Source: Myxococcales bacterium (GTDB lineage: Bacteria > Myxococcota_A > Polyangia > Polyangiales > Ga0077539). From it: a DNA stretch of 64,000 bases. Position 1 is the first letter of the stretch; each line of letters starts with the position of its first letter. The stretch lies in assembly GCA_013298625.1 (NCBI GenBank), contig JAAFIF010000023.1, forward strand, positions 1 through 64,000. The letters are read 5' to 3'. Below are positions 34,503 to 43,210 of the stretch, piece by piece. The notes under the pieces are model-generated. The model was not told the DNA's origin. It searched no databases and worked only from the letters and a program-made list of their open reading frames with translations. Position numbers and translations under genes: made by a program.

Positions 34503-35846
34503 ATGAGGCGGAGTTCGATCGCGGCTGTCCTCGCGGCGGTTGCCGTGGGTGTCAGCGCCGGAGATGCCCGGGCACAGTACTGGCTCGCGGATCGCAACCT
34601 GACTCAGGGGCGCGGCATCCGCGTTGGTGACTTCGAGCTTCACCCTGGGATCGGCGCGGAGTTTGGCTACGATTCCAACGCCCTCTACACGGCCAACGCC
34701 GAGGGCGCGCTGCGTCTTCGGGTCACGGGCAACATCGGCATCTCGACGCTCGGTCCCCAGCGAACGCAGTCGACTGGCGCGCCGCCCACGCCGCGGCCGT
34801 TGCAGTTTCGCGCGAACGTCGGCGTAAGCTACTCGCACTTCTTCGGGCTGGGCGCGGTCGGTGTTCGTCCGGTGTCGGATGCCTCCAACCTCGGGTTCAG
34901 CGCGGCTGTCAGCGTGACGGCAACGCCTAGTCCGGTGTGGAATTTTACGTTCTCGGACACGTTTTCGCGCGCTGTTCAGGGCACGAGCGAGCTGAACTTC
35001 GGGCAGCTGTTTGTGTTCAACCGCTGGCAGAATCTCGCTCAGCTGGGCTTGGGCATCACGCCGGGTGGCGGCTCGTTCGAGTTTCGGGCGAACTACACCA
35101 ATTCGCTGAACATCTTCTTCGAATCGGGATTCGAAGGTTACAACAACATGGCCAACGATCTGACTCTTCAGATGCGCTGGCGATTCCTGCCGAAGACCTC
35201 GATCGCGTGGAGCGGAACGGCGCAGCCGACTTTTTACTTCAACCCGGCAGCGATCGGCACCGGGCTGTTCACGAGCGTGCCGCTGTCGACGCGTCTCGGC
35301 ATCACTGGCTTGTTCTCCGAGCGCGTCGCGTTTCACGTGTTTGGCGGCTATCAAGCAACGTACTTCTCGCTCGGCGACAACGTCGAGACGTTTGTGGGCA
35401 GCGCTGAAGTCCGCTTCATCACTGGACCGCAGATGGCTGTGCGCGTTGGCGTGTTGCGAGACATCGCGCCGTCGCTCATCGGCAACTACATGGTTCGCAA
35501 CAACCTGTACGTGAACGTCAGCCACATGTTCGCGGGGCGTTTCTCGCTCTCTGGCGAAGCGCAGGCGGGCCTGGTGCAGTTTGGCTACCTCACGGATCAA
35601 ACAGGCAATCGACTGGCTTCGATTTCGGGTGGAGCGGTCGACGCCGCGACTGGGCGAATCACGGGCTTCCGCGTGTTGGCGCAGCTGTTCGGCGAGTATC
35701 GATTCACGGACTACTTGGGTCTGAACACGACGTTGGCGTTCACCGGCAACTTGATCGACGCTCGTCTCTCTTCGATGGGAATGGCGCTCGCGTCGCTCAA
35801 CTGGGTCAAATTCGAGGCCTTTCTCGGGCTTCGCGTGAACTGGTGA
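34503..35846 (+). CDS. Outer-membrane beta-barrel protein, Wzp- or GltH/NfsH-like, 447 aa
   Basis: ATG 34503 follows AGGAG and starts a signal peptide (RSSIAAVLAAVAVGVSAGDA). The mature protein is almost entirely alternating aromatic/hydrophobic beta strands separated by Gly/Asn turns and ends in VNW, the typical aromatic outer-membrane barrel terminus. I judge 16-18 strands plausible. It lies directly before a short OPX gene, the arrangement of M. xanthus OPX/integral barrel export pairs (Wzp type). It also sits at the place of GltH/NfsH in gliding or spore-coat clusters. Either reading makes it the outer-membrane pore of this locus. Confidence 0.75.
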   Translation: MRRSSIAAVLAAVAVGVSAGDARAQYWLADRNLTQGRGIRVGDFELHPGIGAEFGYDSNALYTANAEGALRLRVTGNIGISTLGPQRTQSTGAPPTPRPLQFRANVGVSYSHFFGLGAVGVRPVSDASNLGFSAAVSVTATPSPVWNFTFSDTFSRAVQGTSELNFGQLFVFNRWQNLAQLGLGITPGGGSFEFRANYTNSLNIFFESGFEGYNNMANDLTLQMRWRFLPKTSIAWSGTAQPTFYFNPAAIGTGLFTSVPLSTRLGITGLFSERVAFHVFGGYQATYFSLGDNVETFVGSAEVRFITGPQMAVRVGVLRDIAPSLIGNYMVRNNLYVNVSHMFAGRFSLSGEAQAGLVQFGYLTDQTGNRLASISGGAVDAATGRITGFRVLAQLFGEYRFTDYLGLNTTLAFTGNLIDARLSSMGMALASLNWVKFEAFLGLRVNW

Positions 35847-35874
35847 AGGCTGTCTGGCGTCTGACAACCCGATC

Positions 35875-36486
35875 GTGTTGAGTTCGAAGTCGCTACGCAG
35901 GGGGAGGATGGTCGCGCTGCTGCTCGCTGTGTCGAGCTACGGTGCGTTGTGCTCGAGCGGGGGGCGGTTCGATCCACCCCCGCCGCCGCCAGAGAACAAC
36001 TCGCTTGGTGTGGGCGATACGTTTCAGGTGCGGGTGTTCAACGAGGCGGACCTGTCGCAAGAGTACCGAGTCGCGCCCGATGGGACGATTGATTTTCCTT
36101 ACATCGGACGGGTCTCGGTCGCAGGACTGGGCCCGTCGCAGCTCGCGGATCGTATTCGTGACCAGCTGCGCGAACATCAAGTGCTGAACGCTCCGCAGGT
36201 CAGCGTCTTTGTGCGCGAGGTCAGCTCGCGGCGGATCGACGTCATCGGCCAGGTCGCCCGGCCTGGGTCGCTCGCGTTTACGCCAGCCATGACGATCGTT
36301 CAGGCGATCTCGGGAGCGGGCGGGTTCACACCGCTGGCCAACCGCGACCGTGTCGTGTTGATCCGGACGTATCAAGGCCAGCGACGGACGTTCACGATCC
36401 CCGTGCAAGGGATCATCGAAGGGCGCTTCGCGACGGTGATCCTCGCGCCCGGCGACGTCGTGAACGTGCCAGAGAACCCCATCTGA
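35875..36486 (+). CDS. Short Wza-type polysaccharide export (OPX) protein, 203 aa
   Basis: After a signal-like N-terminus and a Pro run comes the Poly_export (PES) domain (LGVGDTFQVRVFNEADLSQE, GTIDFPYIGRVSVAGLG, LADRIRDQLREH). An SLBB-type domain follows (RRIDVIGQVARPGSLAFTPA, LVLIRTYQG-like region). It ends at DVVNVPENPI with no C-terminal amphipathic helix, so it cannot form the outer-membrane collar of E. coli Wza. A separate barrel encoded just upstream could supply it. The start is GTG 35875 or ATG 35908. It should act in the periplasm in export of an exopolysaccharide. No glycosyltransferase or Wzx/Wzy gene is nearby. Confidence 0.85.
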   Translation: MLSSKSLRRGRMVALLLAVSSYGALCSSGGRFDPPPPPPENNSLGVGDTFQVRVFNEADLSQEYRVAPDGTIDFPYIGRVSVAGLGPSQLADRIRDQLREHQVLNAPQVSVFVREVSSRRIDVIGQVARPGSLAFTPAMTIVQAISGAGGFTPLANRDRVVLIRTYQGQRRTFTIPVQGIIEGRFATVILAPGDVVNVPENPI

Positions 36487-36642
36487 GACGGGGGCGCGTC
36501 GCAGCGCTCGCGCGCTTCCTTCGTGCTTCTGGGGCTTTGGGGGCAAGGCAGCTGTGGCGGTCCGGGCGCTGGGCGTACGGAGCCCGTGCGCGGGCGAAGT
36601 GCTGCGGCCGGGCTGCGGCGTTCGCACGCGTTCGCATCGGCG

Positions 36643-36697
36643 AGCACGGTCGTGCTTTAATCCTTCGTCGAGTTGGCTCGCAGAGCGTTGGCTCTGC
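36643..36697. terminator. Two hairpins downstream of the OPX gene
   Basis: AGCACGGTCGTGCT (36643-36656) is a perfect dyad followed by TTAAT. GCAGAGC-GTTG-GCTCTGC (36680-36697) is a perfect 7-bp stem with a 4-nt loop. They lie between the OPX gene and the next rightward gene. They could end the export transcript or shape the leader of the next gene; neither has a long U run. Confidence 0.4.
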
Positions 36698-36739
36698 AGG
36701 CCGCAGCGTTGGTTGACGAACGTGAAGGAGCGAACCGCA

Positions 36740-37312
36740 GTGCGACGACGGATCGGTGTGATGGGGGCGATGATGCTTGCAGCGACGCTGTCGCTTGTGA
36801 CGCCAGCGGTGTCAGAAGCAACCGTCGTGGTTCCGCTGACTCGTGAAGAGCTTTCGGCGCAGTCTGACTTCGTCGTGCGCGCCACGGTCGTGTCGCGTCG
36901 CAGCGGGTGGAACGATGACCGATCGCAGATCGTTACGTGGACCCGACTGCGCGTCGCGGAGTACCTCAAGGGCTCGGGCACGCAAGAGCTGATCGTTCGG
37001 CAGTTCGGCGGGCAGGTGGATGGGCTCGAGAGCGAGATTCCAGGCGATGCGCGGCTCGGAGTGGGACAGCACGCGGTGCTGTTTCTCCGTCGCGGCGACG
37101 GCGTTGTGTTTCTCACCGCGCTCGCGCAGTCGGTCTACTTCGTCACGGCTTCGCCTGAAGGCGGCGCGGTCGTGCGTCGAGAGCTCTCAGGGCTGACGTT
37201 CGCTCGTTGGGTCAACGGTAGGATGACCATGGCCGAAGCGCCTGCGGACAACACGGACACGCTCGAGCGCCTCGTGCGCGAAGTGCGCGCGTTCAACGCG
37301 AGGAGGCGATGA
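36740..37312 (+). CDS. Secreted protein, 190 aa, partner of the protease gene
   Basis: I start at GTG 36740 because GGAG lies about 10 bp upstream and a signal peptide (MGAMMLAATLSLVTPAVSEA) follows. The mature part opens VVPLTREELSAQSDFVVRAT and reads as a compact beta-rich domain with QELIVRQFGGQVDGLESEIP and HAVLFLRRGDGVVF. This pattern looks like a small beta-sandwich seen beside secreted metalloproteases in myxobacteria. The end overlaps the matrixin gene by four bases, so the two are coupled. It may be a protease inhibitor, chaperone or adhesin; that is a guess. Confidence 0.65.
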   Translation: MRRRIGVMGAMMLAATLSLVTPAVSEATVVVPLTREELSAQSDFVVRATVVSRRSGWNDDRSQIVTWTRLRVAEYLKGSGTQELIVRQFGGQVDGLESEIPGDARLGVGQHAVLFLRRGDGVVFLTALAQSVYFVTASPEGGAVVRRELSGLTFARWVNGRMTMAEAPADNTDTLERLVREVRAFNARRR

Positions 37313-38601
37313 TGAGCCGACGTCCTGTGATCTCTCGCGGTGCGCTCGTGCTCGCGCTGCTCGGCGCCGCCTCGGTCGCGAGCGCGTACACGCCCTCCGC
37401 CTCCAAGTGGAACCCGTCCTCGCTGCCGATCGGCTACCGGATCAACGCCGCGAGCGCGCCGGCGTCGCTCGGCGCGGCGGGCGCGATTGCCGCGGTCGAG
37501 GCAGGGTTTGCGACGTGGGCGGCGCCGGCTTGCACGACGTGGCGTTCGCGCAACGATGGCGCCACTGCGATGACCCGCGCGCGCTCGGGCGACAGCGAGC
37601 GCAGCGTGCTCTGGATCTCGAGCACGTGGCCCGCGGAGCTCGGCTCGGTGAACAGCACGATCGGCGTCACCACACCGGTGTGGCGTTCGGGCGGCTACTT
37701 CATCGACGCGGACATTCAGTTCAACGCTGTGGGATTTCGCTGGGGCACGGGGACGGGAGGCACGGTCGACACCGAGTCGATCGCCGTGCACGAAGAGGGA
37801 CACTTCTTGGGGCTCGACCACACCAACGTGCGCGGCTCGATCATGTTGCCGTCGTACTCGGGGGGCCAGATTCGCAGCCTCAGCGGTGATGATCAGGGCG
37901 GCGTGTGCTTCTTGTATCCGTCGGGCGCGGCCGTGCCGGACTCGGGCGTTCCTGCGGACTCTGGGGTGAATCCCGGCGGCGGTGACGTGGGCGCGGTGTG
38001 CAACGCGAGCACGCCGTGCGCGGCGGGCAACCGCTGCGTGTGTCGCAGCGCGACGGACTGCTTCTGTTCTCGGAGTTGCTCGACGAGCTCTCCGTGCCCA
38101 TCCGGCTTTCAGTGCGCGAACACGAGCATCGGCGCGCTGTGCATTCCTGGCGGCGGCGGCACCATGATGGGCACCGGGCGCACGGGCGATCCGTGCACAG
38201 CGCCCGATCAGTGCTCGAGCGGGCTGTGCGTGCAGGGCGGAGGAGGCGCTGCGTTCTGCTCGCAGGCGTGCTCCGACGACTGCTCGTGCCCCAACAACTT
38301 CTCGTGCTTCATGACGTCGATGGCGGGGCTCAACGTGTGTGGTCCAGGCACCAACACATGCAACCCAGCCAGCGACGACGCTGGCGGCGGCGTGGTCGAG
38401 CCGGACGCGTCGGTGCCGGTGATGGACTCGGGCGTCGCGGCGGATGCCGGCGAGAGCGATGGGGGACGCGTTCCTCCCGCGGAGATGGGCGGCTGCAAGT
38501 GCTCGGCGCCGGGCTCGACGCGCAGCGTCTCGGGTGCCTGGGCGCTGGCGATCGTCGCGCTGGGCGCGGTCGTCGCGCGGCGTCGTCGCGTCGTGCGCTG
38601 A
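37309..38601 (+). CDS. Secreted matrixin-like metalloprotease with MYXO-CTERM-like anchor, 430 aa
   Basis: A signal peptide (MMSRRP… to SVASA) precedes a metzincin domain with the zinc motif HEEGHFLGLDH (residues 161-171) and an SIMLPSY Met-turn. A cysteine-rich segment (about residues 220-360) of CxxxxxC-type repeats follows, then a short Asp/Ala linker. The C-terminus is a GGCKC stretch, one hydrophobic helix and RRRR, the pattern of the MYXO-CTERM sorting signal. It is expected to be a surface or outer-membrane-anchored peptidase. It follows the secreted 190-aa protein with a 4-bp overlap. Confidence 0.85.
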   Translation: MMSRRPVISRGALVLALLGAASVASAYTPSASKWNPSSLPIGYRINAASAPASLGAAGAIAAVEAGFATWAAPACTTWRSRNDGATAMTRARSGDSERSVLWISSTWPAELGSVNSTIGVTTPVWRSGGYFIDADIQFNAVGFRWGTGTGGTVDTESIAVHEEGHFLGLDHTNVRGSIMLPSYSGGQIRSLSGDDQGGVCFLYPSGAAVPDSGVPADSGVNPGGGDVGAVCNASTPCAAGNRCVCRSATDCFCSRSCSTSSPCPSGFQCANTSIGALCIPGGGGTMMGTGRTGDPCTAPDQCSSGLCVQGGGGAAFCSQACSDDCSCPNNFSCFMTSMAGLNVCGPGTNTCNPASDDAGGGVVEPDASVPVMDSGVAADAGESDGGRVPPAEMGGCKCSAPGSTRSVSGAWALAIVALGAVVARRRRVVR

Positions 38602-38624
38602 GCGTATTGCGAGCTCGGCAACGC

Positions 38625-38647
38625 CGCGTTGCGCGGGGAGCAACGCG
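38625..38647. terminator. Hairpin between convergent genes
   Basis: CGCGTTGC (38625-38632) and GCAACGCG (38640-38647) form a perfect 8-bp stem with a 7-nt loop between the convergent protease and polyferredoxin genes. A bidirectional terminator is likely. No U run is visible on either strand, so the call rests on the stem and position. Confidence 0.5.
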
Positions 38648-38711
38648 AGTGTGAACGTCGAGGTGAACGTACGGCGCGCGTTCGCCCGCTCGTCGTGAGA
38701 GCGCGCGACGC

Positions 38712-40688
38712 TTACGAGCGGTTGTAGTTCTCGCTCTCGAGCAGGATCACGTTGGTGCGGCTGCGAGACTCGCCCACGGACGTTACGTACACGGCAGGTC
38801 TGTCTTGCACCGGGCAGACTTTCTCGCACGCGCCGCAGCCGATGCAGAGCTTCGGGTCGACGTGCGGGCGTTGAACGTGAACCGTGCGGCCATCGCGGCC
38901 GGGAACGTCGAGCTCTTCAACCCAGATCGCCTTGGGAGACGTCGGGCAGAACTCTTCGCACACGATGCACGGGGTGGCCATGGCCCAGGGCAGGCAGCGT
39001 CCCTGGTCGTAGAAGGCGGTCCCGATCGAGATGTGGGGGATGTTGCGCTGCGGGTTTCCGAGCTTCTGCTCTTCGTTGATCTTCTGGATCGCGCCGGTGG
39101 GGCACACCTGACCGCAGAGGACGCAGGTGGGCTCGCAGTAGCCGATGCGGGGGATCAGGATGGGGGTCCAGAGGCCCTCGATTCCGGACTCGAGCAGGGC
39201 AGGGTGCAGGGCGTTGTTGGGGCAGACCTTCATGCACTCTGCGCAGCGGATGCAGCGCTCGAGGAAGTCTCGCTCTCCGACGGAGCCCGGCGGTCGAATG
39301 AGCTTGTCGTAGTAGTTGGCGTCGAGCGTGTCGCTGGTGCGCAAGACGGGCAACGCGCACACGCCTGCGATGGCAGAGACGAGCGTCTTGCGGCGATCGA
39401 GCTCGGGCGCAGTGCGGGCGCTTCGACGGTTGGGCAAGAAGCGAAACTTGATCACGTCTTCGGGGCACGCGGTCTCGCAGTTGAAGCACATGTGGCACTC
39501 GTCCTGGCGCCACTTCACGCCGCCCTGCGGGCTGTCGGCGCCCTGGCAGTGCACGATGCAGAGGTTGCAGTCCGTGCACTTCGAGTGGTCTTTCTCCATG
39601 CCGAACACGGCGTGGCGCGCGATCACGCCGAGCGTCGCGCCGAGCGGGCAGAGCGCGCGGCACCAGAAGCGCGGGATCCATCGGTTGGCGAGCACGACGG
39701 TGAAGAGCAGCGCGCCGATGACCCACGTCTGGTGAAAGAAGAACTGCTTGGGCTGCAGGACCGTCGCGACGAGCACGTCGCGCGTCGAGTCCGTCGCTTG
39801 TTGCAGCACGCGGAGGTTGCCCGCAGAGACCGTGTCGAGTCCGCGGCCCGTGATGTAGTTGAAGAACGGGAGCACGCCGAGCCCGATGGATCGCACGGCG
39901 ATGCAGATCGGGTCGAAGAGCCCTCCGATGGCGCTGCCGAACGCGGCCGCGAGGAGAAAGACGATGAGCAGGTAGTACTTGATGTTCTGGTAGGGGCGGG
40001 TTTTGTTGGCCTCGACGCGGCGACCTCCCGTCGTGGCGCCCTTGGGGTTGGGGACGAGCCAGGCGAAGAAGTGGTGGAGCGTTCCGAACGGGCAAATCCA
40101 GCCGCAGAAGACGCGGCCGAACAAGAGCGTGAGCGCGACCATGGCGACCGACCACCAGAGGGCGCGGTAGACGGTGTGCGTCGAGAGCAGGGTCATGAGC
40201 GCGACGAACGGGTCGGCGAGCAAGAAGCCCTCGACGGGGTAGGGCATGCGGATCGTCGTTCCGCCGGTGAATCCGCCGCGAAATTCAGTGCGGACCAGCA
40301 AGAACATGAAGAGCCCGAAGAAGCCCGCTTGCGAGACCCTGCGCGCGTTGCGAAGCCACTCGATCACTTTGCGCGCGGGGATTCCGCTGCCAGGGCGCTT
40401 CTTCTTCTTCGGGAGCAGCCGAGCCTTTACGCGCTCGAAGAGCGACGGCGTCTTCGCTGCGCTCGCGGCGGGCGCGCTCGCGGTCGTCGCAGCGGTGGCG
40501 TCGATCGACGCGGCGATCGCTGGCGCCTTCGCGCGCGCCTCCGGTGCTGGCGCAGAGACGGCGGTCGTGGGTGGGCGCTTCTTCGCAGGCGTTTCAGCGG
40601 CCGTTGGGCGTGGGGCGTCGGCGTCGATAGAGTCGATCACGCCCACTTTTCCGAGCCACGGAATGGGACGAGGAAGGGCGGCGCTCAT
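38712..40688 (-). CDS. NapH/MauN-like membrane polyferredoxin, 658 aa
   Basis: ATG 40688 (MSAALPRP) is chosen because the extension upstream to 40922 overlaps the DUF362 gene. Residues 1-100 are disordered and Pro/Ala-rich. Several membrane helices follow, with the family hallmarks FCGWICPFGTLHHFF and FWCRALCPLGA. The C-terminal half carries at least four 4Fe-4S type motifs (CTDCNLCIVHC, CHMCFNCETACP, CIRCAECMKVCP, CIGCGACEKVCP) plus two shorter Cys clusters. It is probably an inner-membrane electron-transfer protein. It is coupled by ATGA to DUF362 and lies in one operon with the DUF6599-like lipoprotein. Confidence 0.88.
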   Translation of the reverse strand: MSAALPRPIPWLGKVGVIDSIDADAPRPTAAETPAKKRPPTTAVSAPAPEARAKAPAIAASIDATAATTASAPAASAAKTPSLFERVKARLLPKKKKRPGSGIPARKVIEWLRNARRVSQAGFFGLFMFLLVRTEFRGGFTGGTTIRMPYPVEGFLLADPFVALMTLLSTHTVYRALWWSVAMVALTLLFGRVFCGWICPFGTLHHFFAWLVPNPKGATTGGRRVEANKTRPYQNIKYYLLIVFLLAAAFGSAIGGLFDPICIAVRSIGLGVLPFFNYITGRGLDTVSAGNLRVLQQATDSTRDVLVATVLQPKQFFFHQTWVIGALLFTVVLANRWIPRFWCRALCPLGATLGVIARHAVFGMEKDHSKCTDCNLCIVHCQGADSPQGGVKWRQDECHMCFNCETACPEDVIKFRFLPNRRSARTAPELDRRKTLVSAIAGVCALPVLRTSDTLDANYYDKLIRPPGSVGERDFLERCIRCAECMKVCPNNALHPALLESGIEGLWTPILIPRIGYCEPTCVLCGQVCPTGAIQKINEEQKLGNPQRNIPHISIGTAFYDQGRCLPWAMATPCIVCEEFCPTSPKAIWVEELDVPGRDGRTVHVQRPHVDPKLCIGCGACEKVCPVQDRPAVYVTSVGESRSRTNVILLESENYNRS

Positions 40689-41800
40689 GCGAGCACCACC
40701 CGCGTCGTGGCCTGGTCGACGAAGTGCTGCGACAGCGCGAACGCTGCGTCGACGGGGTCGGTGTCGAGCGGAACCAACAGCGCGTGGTGCTCTTCGCGTC
40801 CGTCTGCATACAGCGCGAGCTCGCGCGGTCGGAGCGTGCGCCAATCGGCGGTTCCGATCCCGCGCTCTTGCCCCATACGGAGGTACGGGAGGTTCTCTGG
40901 GCGCTGGCCGATGAGCGTGCATCCGAAGGCGTCAGCCGCGACCTGGTCGACCGTGGCGATGATCGTGTCCATGCGTCGGGTGTCGTCGACGTTGCCGCCT
41001 TGCGGGCCGTTGCGCAGCAGCACGCGGATCCCGTCGACGATGGTGAGCGTGGGCCGCATGAACGTCGCGAGATCCGCGACGCTCACGTCGATGGACTGGT
41101 GCAAGCGGTTGCGACGGCCGCCGAGCACGCCGTACCAGTTCTTCATCGCGGCGGTGTACTTCGCGAGGTTGTGGTGCTTGGCCACGGGGACGTTGATGAC
41201 CTTGTCGGCTTCGACGAGCGTCCGGTACACCGGCCACTCGTCGAGGATTTCTCCTCGCAGACGCATCGTGCGAAAGCGATGGTCCGCGGGCAACACAACG
41301 CGCGCGCCGACGCGGTGGGCGCGGGTCCAGATGCCCGAGCGTTGAAAGCAGCGGGCGGGGTCGTTGCAGCTCGCGTCGGTCACGACGACGTCGCTCGCGC
41401 CCGCGGCGCGCACGAGCTCGACGATGGCTGCGACGACCTCGGGGTTGCTGTTGGCGGCTTGCAGCGGCGTTCGATCCCAGCCGATGTTGGGCTTGATCAC
41501 GACGCGGTCGCCGTTGGAGATGAAGCGACGCATTCCGCCCATCGCTTCGACGGCGCGGCGGACGAGCGCGGTCGGCGTGCTCGCGTCGATCTCGCTGTGC
41601 GCGACGACGAAGTCGCTCGGTCCGCCGGGGTCTCGGCCTCTGAAATCGCGCACTTCGCGGCGACCTGCGGCGAGGCGCGTCTGCCAGCCTCCCTGGTCGT
41701 AGAAGCGCCGCGCGACGAGGGCGCTCGCTGCGAGCGCGCCCGCTGCGTAGGCGCTGCGTGTGACGATCTCGCGTCGTGAAGGACGTTGGTCAACGGTCAT
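40685..41800 (-). CDS. DUF362 protein with twin-arginine signal, 371 aa
   Basis: The N-terminus RPSRREIVTRSAYAAGALAA reads as a Tat signal with SRRE and a hydrophobic core, so a folded cofactor-bearing protein in the periplasm is expected. The remainder matches DUF362 features (VVIKPNIGWDRTPLQAANSN, VVTDASCNDPARCFQRSG, DKVINVPVAKHH, AAMKNWYGVLGG, VDGIRV). DUF362 proteins typically sit beside iron-sulfur proteins and have no assigned activity. It overlaps the polyferredoxin gene by ATGA and follows the DUF6599-like gene after 116 bp. Confidence 0.85.
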   Translation of the reverse strand: MTVDQRPSRREIVTRSAYAAGALAASALVARRFYDQGGWQTRLAAGRREVRDFRGRDPGGPSDFVVAHSEIDASTPTALVRRAVEAMGGMRRFISNGDRVVIKPNIGWDRTPLQAANSNPEVVAAIVELVRAAGASDVVVTDASCNDPARCFQRSGIWTRAHRVGARVVLPADHRFRTMRLRGEILDEWPVYRTLVEADKVINVPVAKHHNLAKYTAAMKNWYGVLGGRRNRLHQSIDVSVADLATFMRPTLTIVDGIRVLLRNGPQGGNVDDTRRMDTIIATVDQVAADAFGCTLIGQRPENLPYLRMGQERGIGTADWRTLRPRELALYADGREEHHALLVPLDTDPVDAAFALSQHFVDQATTRVVLA

Positions 41801-41916
41801 GCGGCGCGCGCAGTGTACGGACCATTGCGCTCATCGCCAAAGCGTTGCGCGTCGGGAACTGCGCGAGCTGCATCGCGAAAAGCGACCGCAGTGGTCGGTG
41901 TGACCGATGCGTGCAG

Positions 41917-43011
41917 TTATCGCCGCGGGGCGCTGCGGTCGAGTTGAGCGATGGCGGCGGCGGTGAGCGCGGCGCGGTCGAGCGTAGAGGGTGCGGGCGA
42001 CGCGTCGATTCCGCTGCCGGTGGCGATCGCGACGAACGCGCCGCGGCGGGCGACGACGGACTCGCCGTGAGTCGGAAGCGTCACCGCGAAGGCTTCGTCG
42101 GCAGAGGTGCCAGCGATGGCGCTGGCGGCGCGGAGGCGGTAGCGGTTGGCGGCGGCGCGTGCATTGTTGTCGTTGGCCGCGGTGAGCAGCGCGACGCGGT
42201 AGCGCTTGTTGTCCGCGGTTCGGTACCAGCCGATCCAGCCTGCGCCGGAGTTTTCGACGTCGAGGACGTTCTGGCTCACGTACGAAGCGCCGCCCCACAC
42301 GAGGTTGTCAGCGACGAGCGGAGCTGGGGGGGCGTTGTCGCTGCCGGGGATGCTGGCTGCTGCAGCGCGTGCGAGCGCGGGGAGGATCTCGCGCGCGGCG
42401 GCGAAGAGGGCGCTCTCGTTGACGTCTTCGTTTTCGTCGGCGAGGTCGACCTGCACCAAGAATGACTCTTTGACGAAGACGAGCTGCGTGCGGCCCTGAA
42501 ATCCACCGGCGCCGATGCGGACGGCTTGGGGCTCGAGCGACGCGGGGTCGCGGCCCGAGCTGAGGTGCATCGAGTAGCGACCGTAGGCGCCGAGGGGCGC
42601 TTCGAACTCGTAGATCGAGACGGTGGCGACGAGCTTCGTTCCGGGTTTGCGGTAGTCGGTCTTGGCGTAGTCGCGAACGCCGTAGTTTTGGTAGGAGACC
42701 GCGTCGCCGTCGATCTGTTGAAACAGGTTTGCGCCGGTCGAGTGGATGACGACGCCAGACTGGCGAAACCCAGCGGTTTCGGCGCGCGGGAGCACACGGC
42801 CCGCCGCGCGAAATTCGGCGGCTGCGGCGGGGGGCGCGAGGGCTGTGTCCGAAGGGGGAGCGTTGGCGCTCGCGGCGTCCGCGGGCGTCGCGCCGGTGTT
42901 GCTTCGCGGCGGCTCTTGCTGCGAAGGCGGTGGAGTGGACTCGGGCGGTGTACGCTTGCACCCCGCGAGAGCGAGGATGAGCGCGACGGTGATTGGACGG
43001 GCCATGGACAT
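41917..43011 (-). CDS. DUF6599-like lipoprotein, 364 aa
   Basis: The start MARPITVALILALAGCKR gives a clear lipobox LAGC; MSMA is the full N-terminus. A Pro/Ala/Ser-rich linker leads into a globular domain with STGANLFQQIDGDAVSYQNY and VSIYEFEAPLGAYGRYSMHL, the features I associate with DUF6599 proteins (LF-xIDG-x-x-YxxYGF and xYxF-x-xxxAYGxYS). It heads the DUF362/polyferredoxin operon. Family placement is from memory. Its biological role is unknown; the context suggests an electron-transfer or cofactor assembly step at the inner membrane. Confidence 0.65.
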   Translation of the reverse strand: MSMARPITVALILALAGCKRTPPESTPPPSQQEPPRSNTGATPADAASANAPPSDTALAPPAAAAEFRAAGRVLPRAETAGFRQSGVVIHSTGANLFQQIDGDAVSYQNYGVRDYAKTDYRKPGTKLVATVSIYEFEAPLGAYGRYSMHLSSGRDPASLEPQAVRIGAGGFQGRTQLVFVKESFLVQVDLADENEDVNESALFAAAREILPALARAAAASIPGSDNAPPAPLVADNLVWGGASYVSQNVLDVENSGAGWIGWYRTADNKRYRVALLTAANDNNARAAANRYRLRAASAIAGTSADEAFAVTLPTHGESVVARRGAFVAIATGSGIDASPAPSTLDRAALTAAAIAQLDRSAPRR

Positions 43012-43178
43012 GGGCGGAGGGTGGGGGTGTTATGCCGACGGCGCGTGCTCAGCAAGCGCGGTTGTCGGGCGCGGTCAACCGCCGCACAGGTGTGAAACGG
43101 TTGCGGACCTTCGCAATGGGCTTCTGTGGGTGGGGGTCGCCCACGGAGGTATTTGCTGCAAACCGGGAGGCTGTCTAG

Positions 43179-43194
43179 GGCATGCTCGTTGCAG
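43179..43194 (+). promoter_or_regulatory. Sigma-54-like promoter before the minor-pilin operon
   Basis: GGGCATG-CTCG-TTGCA has GG and GC in exact -24/-12 spacing and matches the TGGCACG-N4-TTGCW consensus at all but two of the key bases. Pilus genes are often sigma-54 controlled. Transcription would start near 43205, leaving a very short leader to ATG 43211, which weakens the case. Confidence 0.4.
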
Positions 43195-43210
43195 AGGCAG
43201 TGTGGTCGAG

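Noticed and set aside
38805-41345. Rightward frame of 846 codons opposite the polyferredoxin and DUF362 genes
   Set aside because: Antisense to genes with many Cys motifs and conserved DUF362 sequence; composition is noise-like.
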